DNA of 64,000 nucleotides from Streptomyces sp. NBC_00654 (GCF_026341775.1 NZ_JAPEOB010000002.1:868001-932000), one strand, 5' to 3'. Counted from the first letter of the stretch, positions 25,695 through 36,496 are shown. Program-made: numbers and translations. Notes: generated by a model from the sequence alone, not told the origin.

Positions 25695-26876
25695 ATGAGC
25701 GCCGTTGCCTGGATCGCCGTGGGTTCGCTGATCGCGTGGGTGTGGCTGCTGCTGGGCCAGGGGTTCTACTGGCGCACCGACCAGCGGCTGCCCCGGCAGG
25801 CCGAACCCGCGCGCTGGCCGTCCGTCACCGTTGTCGTGCCCGCGCGCGACGAGGCGGGGATGCTGCCGGTGAGTCTGCCGTCGCTGCTGGCCCAGGACTA
25901 TCCGGGGGAGGCGGAGGTCATCCTGGTCGACGACTGCAGCACGGACGGTACGGGGCAGCTGGCCGGGGCCCTGTCGGTGCGGTACGGCGGGCTGCCGCTG
26001 ACCGTGGTCTCGCCCGGGGAGCCGGAGCCAGGGTGGACGGGCAAGCTCTGGGCCGTGCGGCACGGGATCGCGCTGGCCCGGCAGCGGAAGCCCGAGTTCC
26101 TGCTGCTCACGGACGCCGATATCGCGCATGAACCGGACAGCCTGCGGGACCTGGTGGCGGCGGCGGGGTGCGGAGGCGCCGACGGGTTCGACCTGGTGTC
26201 CCAGATGGCGCGGCTGCGGGTGGTGAGCGCCTGGGAGCGTCTGGTGGTGCCCGCGTTCGTGTACTTCTTCGGGCAGCTGTATCCGTTCCGGCGGGTGAAC
26301 CGTGCGGGTGCCCGGACAGCGGCCGCGGCGGGCGGCTGTGTGCTGCTGCGTACGGACGCCGCCGAGCGGGCGGGCATCCCGGAGTCCATCCGGCAGGCGG
26401 TGATCGACGATGTGTCGCTGGCCCGTGCGGTGCAGCGCAGCGGTGGCCGGATCTGGCTGGGGCTCGCGGAGCGGGTGGACAGCGTGCGGCCGTATCCGCG
26501 GCTCGGGGACCTGTGGCAGATGGTCTCGCGCAGTGCGTACGCGCAGCTGCGGCACAGCCCTCTGCTGCTCGCCGGTACCGTTCCGGGGCTGGCGCTCGTC
26601 TATCTCGCGCCGCCCGTCACGCTGGTGGCCGGGCTGCTGACGGGTGATCCGGCGGCGGCCTGGGCGGGCGGTGCGGCGTGGGCGGTGATGACGGGGACGT
26701 ATCTGCCGATGCTGGCGTACTACCGGCAGTCGCCGTGGCTCGCGCCGCTGCTGCCGTTCACCGCGGTGCTGTACCTCCTGATGACGGTGGACTCGGCCGT
26801 ACAGCACTACCGGGGCCGGGGGTCGGCCTGGAAGGGGCGTACCTACTCCCGCCCCGAGGCCACCCCCGACCTGTGA
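25695..26876 (+). CDS. Family 2 glycosyltransferase (HpnB-like)
   Basis: 393 residues. One N-terminal TM helix is followed by a GT-A domain with 'VTVVVPARDEAGMLPVSLPS', the nucleotide-binding 'VDDCSTDGT', 'GWTGKLWAVRHG' and the metal-binding 'LLTDADIAH'. Two to three TM helices lie near the C-terminus. The pattern matches HpnB-type glycosyltransferases associated with hopanoid or carotenoid pathways, but no such genes are nearby and the acceptor is unknown. Confidence 0.82.
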   Translation: MSAVAWIAVGSLIAWVWLLLGQGFYWRTDQRLPRQAEPARWPSVTVVVPARDEAGMLPVSLPSLLAQDYPGEAEVILVDDCSTDGTGQLAGALSVRYGGLPLTVVSPGEPEPGWTGKLWAVRHGIALARQRKPEFLLLTDADIAHEPDSLRDLVAAAGCGGADGFDLVSQMARLRVVSAWERLVVPAFVYFFGQLYPFRRVNRAGARTAAAAGGCVLLRTDAAERAGIPESIRQAVIDDVSLARAVQRSGGRIWLGLAERVDSVRPYPRLGDLWQMVSRSAYAQLRHSPLLLAGTVPGLALVYLAPPVTLVAGLLTGDPAAAWAGGAAWAVMTGTYLPMLAYYRQSPWLAPLLPFTAVLYLLMTVDSAVQHYRGRGSAWKGRTYSRPEATPDL

Positions 26877-26903
26877 CCCGGTCCTCGCCCCGGCCTCGGC
26901 CGG

Positions 26904-28232
26904 CTACTTCCGGCCCGGGGTCCAGTTCATGCCCCATCCGTAGGCGGCGTCGATGGTGCGCTGCGGGCTCACTCCGCGCTCCGGTACGAGATAGCGGGCC
27001 TCGCGCCGCACGGTGAGGTCTCCCCCGTCGCTGCTGATCAGGGCGAGGGCGCAGACGGTGGAGGGAACGGTGCATTCGTCGAGCGAGAAGTCGATCGCCG
27101 CGCCGTTCTGCGGCTGCAGGGTGACGGTGGCGTGGAGATCGGCGAAACTCCGGGCGCCTTCATAGATGGTGACGAAGATCAGAACGCGGCGGAGCCGGCC
27201 CTTGTGGTCGAGGTTGACGGTGAGGTTCTCACCGGTGGAGACCGCTCCGGTGCGGTCGTCCCCGTCCAGATGGATATAGGGCGGCTGCCGGAGCGAGCCG
27301 AAGGCGTTTCCGAGTGCCTGAACAACTCCCTTGCTGCCATCGGTGAGTTCGTAGAGGGCGCAGAGATCGAGATCGAGGTCGGCGTGCATGGCGATGGCCC
27401 TGCCGAGTTTGGCTCCCCAGCCCTTGAACTGTTTGCGCACTTCCCAGTTGAGATTGACGCGAAGTGCTCCGGAGGAACCGCCCTGTTTGGCGAGAGAGAC
27501 GGAAGGGGCTTCCTTCGTCAGTGTGACCTTGGTCAGCCTTACCGGCTGCGGGACGGGCGGAGCGGGAGGGGCGGGCGGTGCCGGCGGGGCCGCGGGGACG
27601 GACAGGGTGGGTGGGGGCTGCGCAGCGGGCGACGACGGGCGCGGGGGTGACCCCTGGGACCGGTGCGGTCGCGGCTGCCGGGGCGGACGGGGTGATGCCG
27701 GCTGTCGAGGTTCATCGACGGAAATGCCGAAGTCCGTCGCGAGGCCTTCGAGCCCTGCGCCGTATCCCTGGCCGACGGCACGGAACTTCCAGGCGCCCTG
27801 ACGCAGATACAGCTCCCCCAGGATGAGGGCGGTCTCGACCGTGGCGTCCGCGCTCTCGAAGCGGGCGATCTCGGCGCCGTCCGCCGCGTCCACGATCCGT
27901 ACGTACAGACCGCTCACCCGTCCGAAACCGCCGCCGTCCGCCGATGCCGTGACGACGACACGGTCGATCTCCGGTTCGATCCGCGTGAAGTCGACCGTGA
28001 GGGTGTCGGTGACCCCGCCGTCACCGGTCGTCCTGCCTTCGTGACGGACTGCGCCGGAGGCGTGCGCGGGCTGGTTGTAAAAGACGAAGTCCGCGTCGTC
28101 GCGCACCTTTCCCGACACCAGAAGGAGTGCCGAGGCATCGACATCCGGCGTCCCCGGAGAGGCCCGCCAACCCAATTCGACCCGCACGGCCCGAGCCGGC
28201 ACCGGAACATTGGTTCCTTTTAGCATGGTCAT
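26904..28232 (-). CDS. TerD/TerA-type tellurium-resistance domain fusion
   Basis: About 442 residues with two calcium-binding TerD-fold domains. The first (about 1-165) has 'VPVPARAVRVELGW', 'DADFVFYNQP' and 'AGAEIARFE'-like elements. The second (about 245-442) is TerA-like: 'LRVNLNWEVR', 'DLDLDLCALYELTDG', 'PYIHLDGDDRTG'. They are joined by a proline/alanine-rich linker of about 70 residues. TerD proteins act in envelope stress, tellurite and phage responses. The start is ATG 28232 with GGGGGCGAG upstream; ATG 28226 is in frame. Confidence 0.85.
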   Translation of the reverse strand: MTMLKGTNVPVPARAVRVELGWRASPGTPDVDASALLLVSGKVRDDADFVFYNQPAHASGAVRHEGRTTGDGGVTDTLTVDFTRIEPEIDRVVVTASADGGGFGRVSGLYVRIVDAADGAEIARFESADATVETALILGELYLRQGAWKFRAVGQGYGAGLEGLATDFGISVDEPRQPASPRPPRQPRPHRSQGSPPRPSSPAAQPPPTLSVPAAPPAPPAPPAPPVPQPVRLTKVTLTKEAPSVSLAKQGGSSGALRVNLNWEVRKQFKGWGAKLGRAIAMHADLDLDLCALYELTDGSKGVVQALGNAFGSLRQPPYIHLDGDDRTGAVSTGENLTVNLDHKGRLRRVLIFVTIYEGARSFADLHATVTLQPQNGAAIDFSLDECTVPSTVCALALISSDGGDLTVRREARYLVPERGVSPQRTIDAAYGWGMNWTPGRK

Positions 28233-28503
28233 GCTCGCCCCCATCGCGAGTCCGGGTGCCCAAAAGCTTTTCCCGCCAAACCTAATCCCCCGGACGCCCC
28301 CACAGACCCCGGCGGGCGCGGGGACCCGCCCGTCGATCGCCGGTAACCTGCCGTGAACTCGCCCTTTACACGATCACTACGCCGCCAGGCGCCCTTTTTT
28401 GCCAAGTTCGCTCGCATTGGGGATCGTGGTTCACTCACAACACGTAAAACAACCCTCTTATCGGGCTCCCCAACCAGCTCATCGTGGGCTTAACTTAGGT
28501 GTC

Positions 28504-28989
28504 ATGACCTCCCCTCGCTCCACCTACGGCGGCGGCTACTACGCCGCACCGTCGTTCGCCGACACTCCGATCTACGACTCCCTGGTCGCGGAGCGGGGCA
28601 CCCCTCAGATCGCTCCGATCCGAGTGCCTGCCGCCTATGACACCGGCAACAGCTATCTGCCCGCGCTGCCTTCGGCACTGCCGGCCCTTCCGGCCGCCCC
28701 CTCGCAGCCGGGCCCGTCGTACGGCTACCAGCAGCCGATGGCCCCTCAGTACCAGCAGGCCCCGGTGCAGCACGCGCCGATGCAGCCCGCCCATCTGCAG
28801 CACGCCCCGGCGCCGTACATCCCGCAGCAGCCGGCCCCGGCACGCGGCTATCAGCCCCAGCCGCAGCCGCAGCGGCCCGCCCCCGGGACCGGGTACGAAT
28901 CGATGCGGCCGGCCTCTCCCCGGCCCGCACCGGCACCGTCCCCCTACGAGGACCCGTACAACCGCCCGTACCAGGGCCGGGGGTACTGA
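28504..28989 (+). CDS. Proline/glutamine-rich conserved streptomycete protein
   Basis: 161 residues. The N-terminal 55 residues are the well-formed part ('STYGGGYYAAPSFADTPIYD', 'RGTPQIAPIRVPAAYDTG') and look strongly conserved. The remainder is a low-complexity Pro/Gln/Ala/Tyr tail with repeated 'QQP' and 'QHAP' units. No TM or signal. I believe it belongs to the DUF6643-type family, but that is from memory. The ATG is 3 bases after TTAGGT, suggesting a leaderless or very short leader. Confidence 0.7.
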   Translation: MTSPRSTYGGGYYAAPSFADTPIYDSLVAERGTPQIAPIRVPAAYDTGNSYLPALPSALPALPAAPSQPGPSYGYQQPMAPQYQQAPVQHAPMQPAHLQHAPAPYIPQQPAPARGYQPQPQPQRPAPGTGYESMRPASPRPAPAPSPYEDPYNRPYQGRGY

Positions 28990-29599
28990 CAGCCGGACGA
29001 CAGGGGAGCCGCGCAGCGGGCCCGCGGCCACGCACGACCGCGGCGCAGGCCCGATCGCGGACGGCCGTGCGCGCCGAGGGGACCGGCGGGGTGGACGCAC
29101 GGCCGCTCCGGGGCGCCGCCGTATGGGCCGCACCCGGCCGGGCCACCGGCCGCGGGTGCCCCCGGTGAAGCCGTCGTCGAGCCATGGGGACTCGACGACG
29201 ACCGCCCCCGGATGCCGGTCGACAGCGCGGGCGAGGTCGTCACGCAAGGTCAGCAGCCGTGTACGACGCAGGTGTCAGCCGCGCACCGGAAGCGGATCGG
29301 CATCGGCGAGCCCTCTTCCCGGACGGTCGGGCCGTGCGGGCACCGTGTGATCACCGCAGCCGGGATGAACCTCCTCTTCGGCCGGAATCGGATCCCCGAG
29401 CGGACCGCGGCGGACCGGGTCGGGGATCCTGTCCGCAGCACCGGCCGGCCTCCCGGCCCGAAAGCCGGGAACTCGCCCGGACAGGCCGGACGTTGGAGCA
29501 GTGAGGTTGCTCTCTCCTCGCTTCCCCGGCAGGCGATCCGTGCCATATCGGGATATCACGGATTCGGTGGGTCACGGATACGGAACGGGGTGCGCGGAG
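28990..29599. other. 610-bp region without a convincing gene
   Basis: Frames are open in several registers because of the GC content, but none has a ribosome site with a conserved-looking product. A minus-strand frame ending near 29247 begins 'RDDLARAVDRHPGAVVVESP', which could be a decayed coding remnant. No hairpin or repeat stands out. Confidence 0.45.
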
Positions 29600-30208
29600 A
29601 TGCGAGCCGTCTCGGGAGTCTGGCGTTGGCGCCACAATCCCCTGCGCCGTGCCACCGACCGGTGCGAAGCCTGGCTGGCGCTGGCCGCCCTGCTGCTGGT
29701 GGTGCTGGTGGCGCCGGTGCTCGGCTGGGTGTGCGGCGCGCTCACCGACGACGCCCTCCAGGAGTCGGTCCGCGCCCAGCGGGCCCAGCGCCATCTCACG
29801 ACCGCGGTCGTGGTGCGCCGCGCGGCGGGCCCGCCGCGCTTCGCCGGGGAGCAGGAGGGCTCCTCCGGACGGGCCGCGCACACATCGGTGGTAGCCACGT
29901 GGCGGGCACCCGACGGCAGGCCCCGCAAGGGCACGGTGTCCACCACCTCCAAGGCCGGGGGTCCCGGTTCCCGGGTCCGGATCTGGACCGACGCCGCGGG
30001 GCGGCCGGCGCCGCGCCCCATGGACGTGCCCACCGCCCACACCCACGCGGTGCTGGCCGGAGTCGGCGTGTTCCTGCTCGCCACCGGATTCATCGAAGTG
30101 GGCAGACGGCTGATCGTCTGGCGCATGGCGCACCGGCGTTACGCACAGCTGGACCGGGCCTGGGCCAGGGCCGGTCCGGACTGGGGCAGAGCCGGGACCG
30201 GCAGCTGA
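29600..30208 (+). CDS. Rv1733c-like membrane protein
   Basis: 202 residues. Arg-rich N-terminus 'WRWRHNPLRRATDRCEAW', a TM helix (about 25-48), an extracytoplasmic domain of about 100 residues containing 'VVATWRAPDGRPRKGTV', then a second TM helix (about 148-165) and a short cytoplasmic tail. This layout matches the Rv1733c-type family of actinobacterial membrane proteins. ATG 29600 is favoured because the family begins just before the WRxxNPLRRxxD segment. Confidence 0.78.
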   Translation: MRAVSGVWRWRHNPLRRATDRCEAWLALAALLLVVLVAPVLGWVCGALTDDALQESVRAQRAQRHLTTAVVVRRAAGPPRFAGEQEGSSGRAAHTSVVATWRAPDGRPRKGTVSTTSKAGGPGSRVRIWTDAAGRPAPRPMDVPTAHTHAVLAGVGVFLLATGFIEVGRRLIVWRMAHRRYAQLDRAWARAGPDWGRAGTGS

Positions 30209-30507
30209 CCGCCCCTCCCCGCGCACAGCCCCGCCCGCGCTCCCGGCCCCGGCACCCCTCCCGCCGGGTGCGGCCGTGACCGGCGGGCCACGGACCGTCA
30301 CACAGGGCCGCCCATCCGGCTGATCAGCGGCAGACCCGTCAACTCCCGCGCCTCGCGCGCGCTACGGTGGACCGGCCGCCCGCCCCCTCGGCAGGCGGAC
30401 CCGGAGCTGTCGCCGTCCCCTGGACGGCGGCACCGGCGCATCGCCCGCCGCAATGCGGACGTACCCGGGGGATCGCACACAGCACGAGGTGGGGGCACAG
30501 CAGCGCC
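30209..30507 (+). other. 299-bp intergenic region
   Basis: C-rich spacer ahead of the beta-helix/AAA+ gene. A long frame runs through it into that gene, but its product is low-complexity and the downstream ATG fits better. No clear promoter motif, repeat or hairpin seen. Confidence 0.45.
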
Positions 30508-32952
30508 ATGGCACAGGGAACCGTCCAGGTGACGCACACCGGCACATCTCGATGGCGGCGCCGCACGGGCGAATACGCCTCCCTCTCCGCGGCTCTGGAA
30601 GCGGCGGCCGACGGTGACGTCCTCACCGTCGCGCCCGGGACCTACCGGGAGAATCTCGTCGTCCGCCGCGCGGTGACGCTGCGCGGCCCCGAGGGCTCGG
30701 TCGGCTCCGTACGCATCGCGCCGGTCGACGGCGTGCCACTGACCGTGCGGGCCTCCGCGATCGTCCAGGACCTGCATGTGGAGGGCCAGGACTCCGCGGC
30801 TCCCGCGCTGCTCGTCGAGGACGGGGCGCCCGAGTTCGCCGATCTGCGGATCGTGACCCGGTCGGCTGCCGGGATCGAGGTACGCGGCGCCGCCCGGCCC
30901 ACCGTGCGGCGTTGCACCGTGGACAATCCGGCCGGGGTCGGCATCGCCGTACTGGACGGGGCGGGAGGGGTGTTCGAGGAGTGCGAGGTCGTCTCCGCCG
31001 GGCAGTCCGGTGTCGCCGTGCGCGACGGCGGACATCCCCGCCTGGACCGGTGCCGGATCCACCACGCCTCGGGCGCGGGCCTCAGCGTCACCGGCGAGGG
31101 CAGCGGCCTGGAGGCCGTCGGCTGCGAGGTGTACGAGATCAAGGGCAGCGGGATCCAGGTCACCGCCCGTGCGTCCGCCCATCTCACCGACTGCACCGTG
31201 CACCGCACGTCCGCGGACGGCGTCACGCTGGACACCGACGCCGTGCTGACGCTCGCCGACTGCGACATCCATGACATTCCCGAGAACGCGGTGGATCTGC
31301 GGTCCCGTTCCGTGCTCACCCTGACCCGCTCCACGGTGCGCCGCTTCGGCCGCAACGGACTCTCGGTCTGGGACCCCGGCACCAGGGTCGACGCCAACCA
31401 GTGCGAGATCCACGACAGCACGGGCGACTATCCGGCGGTCTGGGTGAGCGACGGGGCGACGGTGATACTCGACGCGTGCCGTGTCCACGACGTGCCCGAC
31501 GCGCTGTTCGTCCTCGACCGGGGTTCGCGCGCCGATGTCGTGGACAGCGATCTCTCCCAGATCCGCAACACCGCGGTCTCCGTGAGCGACGGAGCCACCG
31601 CCCAACTGGACGACTGCCGGATCCGGGAGGCCTCCACGGGCGCCTGGTTCCGCGACCACGGCAGCGGCGGCACGCTGAACAACTGCACCATCGACGCCGC
31701 CCAGACCGGAGTCATCGTCACCAAGGGGGCCGACCCGACCATCGAGCGCTGCACGGTCACCTCACCCGCCGAGGCGGGGTTCTACGTCTCCGCGGAGGGC
31801 CGCGGCACCTTCCACGGCTGCCGTGTCACCGGCAGCGACGGCTACGGCTTCCATGTGATGGACGGCTGCCGCACCACCCTCACGCGCTGCCGCACCGAGC
31901 GGTGCGCACGGGGCGGCTACGAGTTCGCGGAGGGCGGCTCGCCGAGCGGCGACGGGAGCGGGACGGGCCCGGTGGTGGAGGACTGCACGAGCGACGAGAG
32001 CGGGCTGCGCGGGGCGGCCGCTCCCCCGGCGCCCGCGGTACTGACGGCGACCCAGTCGACCCCCGGGCTGCTGGGGGCGATGCCGGGGCAGCGTACGGCC
32101 CCGCAGGGCGTCCCGGTCCCGGAGCCCGCGGCGGCGGCCGCACGCGATTCGGTGGCCGTCCTCGGCGAACTGGACGCGCTGGTGGGCCTGGACAGCGTCA
32201 AGCGCGAGGTGCGGGCGCTCACCGACATGATCGAGGTCGGCAGGCGCCGCCGGGAGGCCGGGCTCAAGGCCGCCTCGGTGCGCCGCCATCTCGTCTTCAC
32301 CGGCTCCCCCGGTACCGGCAAGACGACGGTGGCCCGGCTGTACGGGGAGATCCTGGCCTCCCTCGGAGTCCTGGAACGCGGCCATCTCGTCGAGGTGTCC
32401 CGGGTCGACCTGGTCGGCGAGCACATCGGCTCGACCGCCATCCGGACCCAGGAGGCGTTCGACCGGGCGCGCGGCGGGGTGCTGTTCGTCGACGAGGCGT
32501 ACGCGCTCTCGCCCGAGGACTCGGGCCGGGACTTCGGCCGGGAGGCCATCGACACGCTGGTGAAGCTGATGGAGGACCACCGGGACGCGGTCGTGGTGAT
32601 CGTCGCCGGATACACCCACGAGATGGAGCGGTTCCTCACCGTCAATCCCGGTGTGGCGTCCCGTTTCTCCCGGACCATCACCTTCAGTGACTATCTGCCC
32701 GAGGAACTGCTGCGGATCGTCAAACAGCAGGCCGAGGAGCAGGAGTACAGCCTCGCGGACGGCACCGGGGAGGCCCTGCTCACGTACTTCTCGGAGCTGC
32801 CCAAGGGCCCCGCCTTCGGTAACGGCCGCACGGCCCGCCAGACCTTCGAATCGATGGTGGAACGGCATGCGGGCCGGGTCGCCCAGCTCGTCGAGACAAG
32901 CACGGACGACCTCACCCTGCTCTACCCGGAGGACCTCCCGGAGCTTGTCTGA
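30508..32952 (+). CDS. Parallel beta-helix repeat protein fused to a CbxX/CfxQ-type AAA+ ATPase
   Basis: About 814 residues. Residues 25-490 are right-handed beta-helix repeats of about 22-24 residues (recurring 'GA-P-V--C-V-----GI-V' pattern, e.g. '[20 protein letters not shown]', '[20 protein letters not shown]'). After a linker comes a CbxX/CfxQ ATPase: '[14 protein letters not shown]', Walker A 'GSPGTGKTT' at 599-607, Walker B '[12 protein letters not shown]' near 664, and '[12 protein letters not shown]' with the arginine finger region. The AAA part resembles EccA of type VII secretion, but no other ESX genes are nearby. No signal peptide, so the helix domain is cytoplasmic. ATG 30508 was chosen over the in-frame upstream codons. 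Confidence 0.88.
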   Translation: MAQGTVQVTHTGTSRWRRRTGEYASLSAALEAAADGDVLTVAPGTYRENLVVRRAVTLRGPEGSVGSVRIAPVDGVPLTVRASAIVQDLHVEGQDSAAPALLVEDGAPEFADLRIVTRSAAGIEVRGAARPTVRRCTVDNPAGVGIAVLDGAGGVFEECEVVSAGQSGVAVRDGGHPRLDRCRIHHASGAGLSVTGEGSGLEAVGCEVYEIKGSGIQVTARASAHLTDCTVHRTSADGVTLDTDAVLTLADCDIHDIPENAVDLRSRSVLTLTRSTVRRFGRNGLSVWDPGTRVDANQCEIHDSTGDYPAVWVSDGATVILDACRVHDVPDALFVLDRGSRADVVDSDLSQIRNTAVSVSDGATAQLDDCRIREASTGAWFRDHGSGGTLNNCTIDAAQTGVIVTKGADPTIERCTVTSPAEAGFYVSAEGRGTFHGCRVTGSDGYGFHVMDGCRTTLTRCRTERCARGGYEFAEGGSPSGDGSGTGPVVEDCTSDESGLRGAAAPPAPAVLTATQSTPGLLGAMPGQRTAPQGVPVPEPAAAAARDSVAVLGELDALVGLDSVKREVRALTDMIEVGRRRREAGLKAASVRRHLVFTGSPGTGKTTVARLYGEILASLGVLERGHLVEVSRVDLVGEHIGSTAIRTQEAFDRARGGVLFVDEAYALSPEDSGRDFGREAIDTLVKLMEDHRDAVVVIVAGYTHEMERFLTVNPGVASRFSRTITFSDYLPEELLRIVKQQAEEQEYSLADGTGEALLTYFSELPKGPAFGNGRTARQTFESMVERHAGRVAQLVETSTDDLTLLYPEDLPELV

Positions 32953-35462
32953 GCCTCCCCGTCGGCCTGCGTCGGCAGGAGCGGCCCGAGCTGTTCGAGC
33001 AGCGCGGCCCGTTCCTGCGCGAAGACCGGGTCGGCCTGGTAATCGGAGTGCCCCAGGATCGGTTCGGGCAGCGGGAGTTCGGGGGTACGTCCATAGGCCA
33101 GCGGGTCCTTCAGCGGCCCTCGGTCGACCTCCGTGCGCCGGCCCTCGTCGAGGCGGACGGGGCCGCCTATCGGGTCGGTGGCCCGCCACAGATTGCGCCA
33201 GCAGTGCACGGAGCGGTGCAGCCCGTGCAGGGGTACGGGACCGAAGTAGGCCGGAAACCACCGCCCGTACAGCCGCTCGATCGGTGAGCCGTAGGTGAGC
33301 AGGGCGACCCGGCGGCGGGTCGCGTCGGGCAGCTGCCACACCGCGGACGCCGCGAGGACGCTGCCCTGGGAGTGACCCGAGATGACGAGCCGGCCGCGGG
33401 TGTTCGCGCCGGTCCAGGCGGACATCCGGGAGGCCAGGTCGGGGACGGCCCGCTCGGCGTAGCAGGGCGGGGCGAAGGGGTGGGCGGCACGCGGCCAGAA
33501 CGTCCCCACGTCCCAGAGGATGCCGATGGTGCGCCGGGCGGAGGCGTCGCGGTAGGCGCGGCGCCCGCAGGCGACGAACAGGACGAACCCGAAGCCGACC
33601 AGCCAGGAGCCGGTCGACTGGGCGGTCTCGGCGAGCGATTCGACGAAGGGACTGGACCCTTCCATCGCCAGGCCCGGTACCTGTCCGCTCAGCCAGGCCC
33701 CGCCCACCGCACCGGCTCCCAGCAGCAGGGAGGCGCCGGAGACCACGCCGACGATCCAGGGCGCGGAGTCGGTGAGCGCGGCCAGCGCCCGGGTCCGCGC
33801 GATCCGCCGGGTACGGCCGGGCTCGGGCCGCTCGGCCCCGTACTCCGCCTCGATTCCGGGGCCCGCGCGGCGGGCGTCGCGCGCGGTGCGGACGACCAGC
33901 GCGATCACCGGGACGAGCAGGAGCAGAAGCAGGACCGGGATGACCGATGCCTGCCAGCTGAGCAGTACGGGCGGGCCCTCGATGGCGGCGCCGCGGCCCA
34001 TGCCCGGTGTGCCCGGCCCGTCGAGCCAGTCGGCCACGCGCTGGGCGACCCCGCCGGTCATGACACCGCCGAGCGCGCAGGCGAGCATCGCGACGGCGGG
34101 CCCACCCAGTCCGTACATGGTGGTGCGGGGTTCCGGAGCGCGGCGGTACAGGGTGCGGGCCACGACGGCGAGCACGACGACGAGGGCGCCCTGGCCGATG
34201 GCGAGGGCCCGGAACGCCGTCTCGCCGGGCAGGGAGCCCGTGGACTCCCAGGCCGGACGTGACCAGGCGGCGTATCCGGCGGCGAGAACGAGCAGGGCCA
34301 GCGCGGTGCCGGGCAGGAAGGTGATGAGGGCGCTGTCGAGCCGCTGGTCCAGGCGCCGCTCGCTGCGGCCCCGCCGGCACACGACCCAGACCGCCACCAG
34401 CGCGCACGCCCCGACGGCCGCCTCGATCAGGCCGCCGACCGTCTCCGGTACGGGACCGTCCGCGGCCCGGTCGTGGCGGACCGCGGCACCCGCGACGCAG
34501 GAGGCGACGGTGAGGAACCCGGCCGCGGTGTGGGCGGCGCGGAGCCGGGCGACGATCCTGCGCCCGTACCAGAATCCGGGCCGGCCGAGCGCGGGACGGA
34601 CCGGACCGGCGGCCGGCTGCGAGGCCGCAGGAGTGTCGGGGGTGTGGGTCGTTTCGGAGGTGCCGGAAGTGCCGGAGGTGTCCTCGCCCGGTTCCGCCCC
34701 GTCCAGTGGGCGCTGCGATTCGTACGCGCTCCAGGTGCGGTTGGACAGGTACCACAGAAGCCCCACCAGCGAGGTGGGCACGAGGGCCGCGACCGCCAGG
34801 CGGCGTCCCGGCTGGGACCACCAGCCGCCCTGCTCGGCCGACAGGAAGCCCAGCCAGGACCGCCGGCCGGAGCAGTCGGGCGTGCCCGCACACTGCCAGG
34901 CCACCAGATCCAGGGCCACTTCGCAGGCCGCGGCCGTCAGCAGGACGGTCAGGCTGAGCGCGAGGAGCCGCACCAGTACGCCGTACAGCCGGACGGCGCG
35001 GGTACGGCCGGAGGCGGTCGGCCGCATCCAGTGGGCGAGGTTGACCACCATGAACGGGAGCAGGAGCAGCCACAGGGCGCGGGAGGCGTTGCCGGAGGTG
35101 AGGTTGGACCAGCAGTACGCCTCCGCGACGGGTTCCTCCCGGTACCGCTCCGGGTGCCGCTCGCCGTCGATGTCCTCGGGACGCCGGTACACGGCGGCCG
35201 TCGCGTCACCGGTGACCCGGACCGCCCGGGGATCGTCGAGCATCTCCTGGGGTGTGGTGCCGCCGACACCGTGGACCAGCAGTTCGAGCGCTGCCCCGGA
35301 GCTCTGCGGGGCCTGGGTGGCAGGGGGCAAGGGGGTGACTCGCTCTCTGGGCCGTCCGGCCTCGCGGCCGGGGGTGGAAGGAGTGGAAGGAGCAGGGAGA
35401 ACAGCAGGAGGACCGGGAAGGCGAGGACACGGGGAGCCGGACAGGGAAGAGTGGCGCGACAA
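32922..35462 (-). CDS. Large polytopic membrane protein with a C-terminal alpha/beta-hydrolase (lipase-like) domain
   Basis: About 846 residues. A first segment '[19 protein letters not shown]' resembles a hydrolase oxyanion strand. It is followed by about 10-12 TM helices and then a C-terminal soluble part carrying a nucleophile elbow '[19 protein letters not shown]' with Ser698. The hydrolase fold thus appears split by the membrane region. The only upstream start in frame is TTG 35462, with no ribosome site, so the true N-terminus is uncertain. Its 3' end overlaps the convergent beta-helix/AAA+ gene by 31 bases. Role unknown; a lipid or ester substrate at the membrane is plausible. Confidence 0.75.
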   Translation of the reverse strand: MSRHSSLSGSPCPRLPGPPAVLPAPSTPSTPGREAGRPRERVTPLPPATQAPQSSGAALELLVHGVGGTTPQEMLDDPRAVRVTGDATAAVYRRPEDIDGERHPERYREEPVAEAYCWSNLTSGNASRALWLLLLPFMVVNLAHWMRPTASGRTRAVRLYGVLVRLLALSLTVLLTAAACEVALDLVAWQCAGTPDCSGRRSWLGFLSAEQGGWWSQPGRRLAVAALVPTSLVGLLWYLSNRTWSAYESQRPLDGAEPGEDTSGTSGTSETTHTPDTPAASQPAAGPVRPALGRPGFWYGRRIVARLRAAHTAAGFLTVASCVAGAAVRHDRAADGPVPETVGGLIEAAVGACALVAVWVVCRRGRSERRLDQRLDSALITFLPGTALALLVLAAGYAAWSRPAWESTGSLPGETAFRALAIGQGALVVVLAVVARTLYRRAPEPRTTMYGLGGPAVAMLACALGGVMTGGVAQRVADWLDGPGTPGMGRGAAIEGPPVLLSWQASVIPVLLLLLLVPVIALVVRTARDARRAGPGIEAEYGAERPEPGRTRRIARTRALAALTDSAPWIVGVVSGASLLLGAGAVGGAWLSGQVPGLAMEGSSPFVESLAETAQSTGSWLVGFGFVLFVACGRRAYRDASARRTIGILWDVGTFWPRAAHPFAPPCYAERAVPDLASRMSAWTGANTRGRLVISGHSQGSVLAASAVWQLPDATRRRVALLTYGSPIERLYGRWFPAYFGPVPLHGLHRSVHCWRNLWRATDPIGGPVRLDEGRRTEVDRGPLKDPLAYGRTPELPLPEPILGHSDYQADPVFAQERAALLEQLGPLLPTQADGEAQTSSGRSSG

Positions 35463-35650
35463 AAATTGGGGCGGCGCGCGGGGACACGAGCCGAAGCGCG
35501 GTCACCAGAATCCCGGACCCGGGCCGGGTACGGCAGATGTCTCACCGAATCTCCCCAGTGACGCGGCCAACATTCCTGCGTGGCAGGATGAACCACGTTC
35601 TGCGGCCCGACGCGGAACCGCATGGCCAGAAGGAAGGACCGGACCCGGCG

Positions 35651-36496
35651 TTGAGCGAGAATCAGAACCTGCTCGCGGAGCAGCGGCGCGCCCTGATCCT
35701 CGACGAGGTGCGCAGGCGCGGCGGGGTCCGGGTCAATGAGCTGACCCGCAAGCTGAGCGTCTCCGACATGACCATCCGCCGGGATCTGGACGCGCTCGCG
35801 CGGCAGGGCGTCATCGAGAAGGTGCACGGCGGCGCGGTGCCGGTGGTCGAGGCGAGCACCCATGAACCGGGGTTCGAGGCGAAGTCGACGCTCGAACTGA
35901 GCGCCAAGGAGGACATCGCGCGGGCTGCCGCGGCGATGGCGGTGCCGGGCAGCGCCATCGCCCTGTCCGGGGGAACCACCACGTACGCGCTGGCCCAGCA
36001 TCTGCTGGACGTACCGGATCTGACGGTGGTGACCAACTCGGTGCGGGTCGCCGATGTGTTCCACGGCGCGCAGCGCCCCGCGGCGGGCGGCGCGGCACGG
36101 GCGGGGGCGGCGACGGTGGTACTGACGGGCGGTGTACGCACTCCGTCGGACTCCCTGGTGGGTCCCGTCGCCGACCGGGCCATCGGATCACTCCACTTCG
36201 ATGTGCTGTTCCTCGGCGTGCACGGGATCTCGGTCGAGGCCGGTCTGTCGACGCCGAATCTCGCGGAGGCGGAGACCAACCGCCGTTTCGTACAGGCGGC
36301 GCGGCGGGTCGTGGTGGTGGCCGATCACACCAAGTGGGGCACGGTCGGGCTGAGTTCCTTCGCGTCGCTGGACGAGGTGGCCGCCTTCGTCACGGATTCG
36401 GGCCTCTCGGCCGGTGCCCGCGAGGAGATCGAGGAGCATCTGCCGGGTCTCGTGGTGGCGGGCGAATCGTGTGACGAGGCGGCCCCGGAGAGCTGA
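35651..36496 (+). CDS. DeoR/GlpR-family transcriptional regulator
   Basis: 281 residues from TTG 35651. The N-terminal DeoR helix-turn-helix is 'ALILDEVRRRGGVRVNELTR' with recognition helix 'LSVSDMTIRRDLDALARQGV', then the family hallmark 'KVHGGAV'. The C-terminal sugar-phosphate sensor domain has 'IALSGGTTTYALA', 'LTVVTNSVRVAD', 'DVLFLGVHGI' and 'VVVVADHTKWG'. An in-frame ATG at 35588 lengthens the protein by 21 residues; TTG is chosen because family members begin right before 'ENQNLLAEQRR'. The controlled genes are not evident here. Confidence 0.88.
   Translation: MSENQNLLAEQRRALILDEVRRRGGVRVNELTRKLSVSDMTIRRDLDALARQGVIEKVHGGAVPVVEASTHEPGFEAKSTLELSAKEDIARAAAAMAVPGSAIALSGGTTTYALAQHLLDVPDLTVVTNSVRVADVFHGAQRPAAGGAARAGAATVVLTGGVRTPSDSLVGPVADRAIGSLHFDVLFLGVHGISVEAGLSTPNLAEAETNRRFVQAARRVVVVADHTKWGTVGLSSFASLDEVAAFVTDSGLSAGAREEIEEHLPGLVVAGESCDEAAPES

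Noticed and set aside
26904..28232. Considered as part of a tellurite/phage-defence ter operon.
   Set aside because: Neighbours are a glycosyltransferase and an unrelated Pro-rich protein; no TerB, TerC or partner genes.
30508..32952. Considered as part of a type VII secretion locus because of the EccA-like ATPase.
   Set aside because: No EccB, EccC, EccD, mycosin or WXG100 genes are in the window around it.
31762..35073. 1103-codon minus-strand frame across the AAA+ and membrane hydrolase genes.
   Set aside because: Out of frame with the membrane protein and antisense to the AAA+ gene; no domain.
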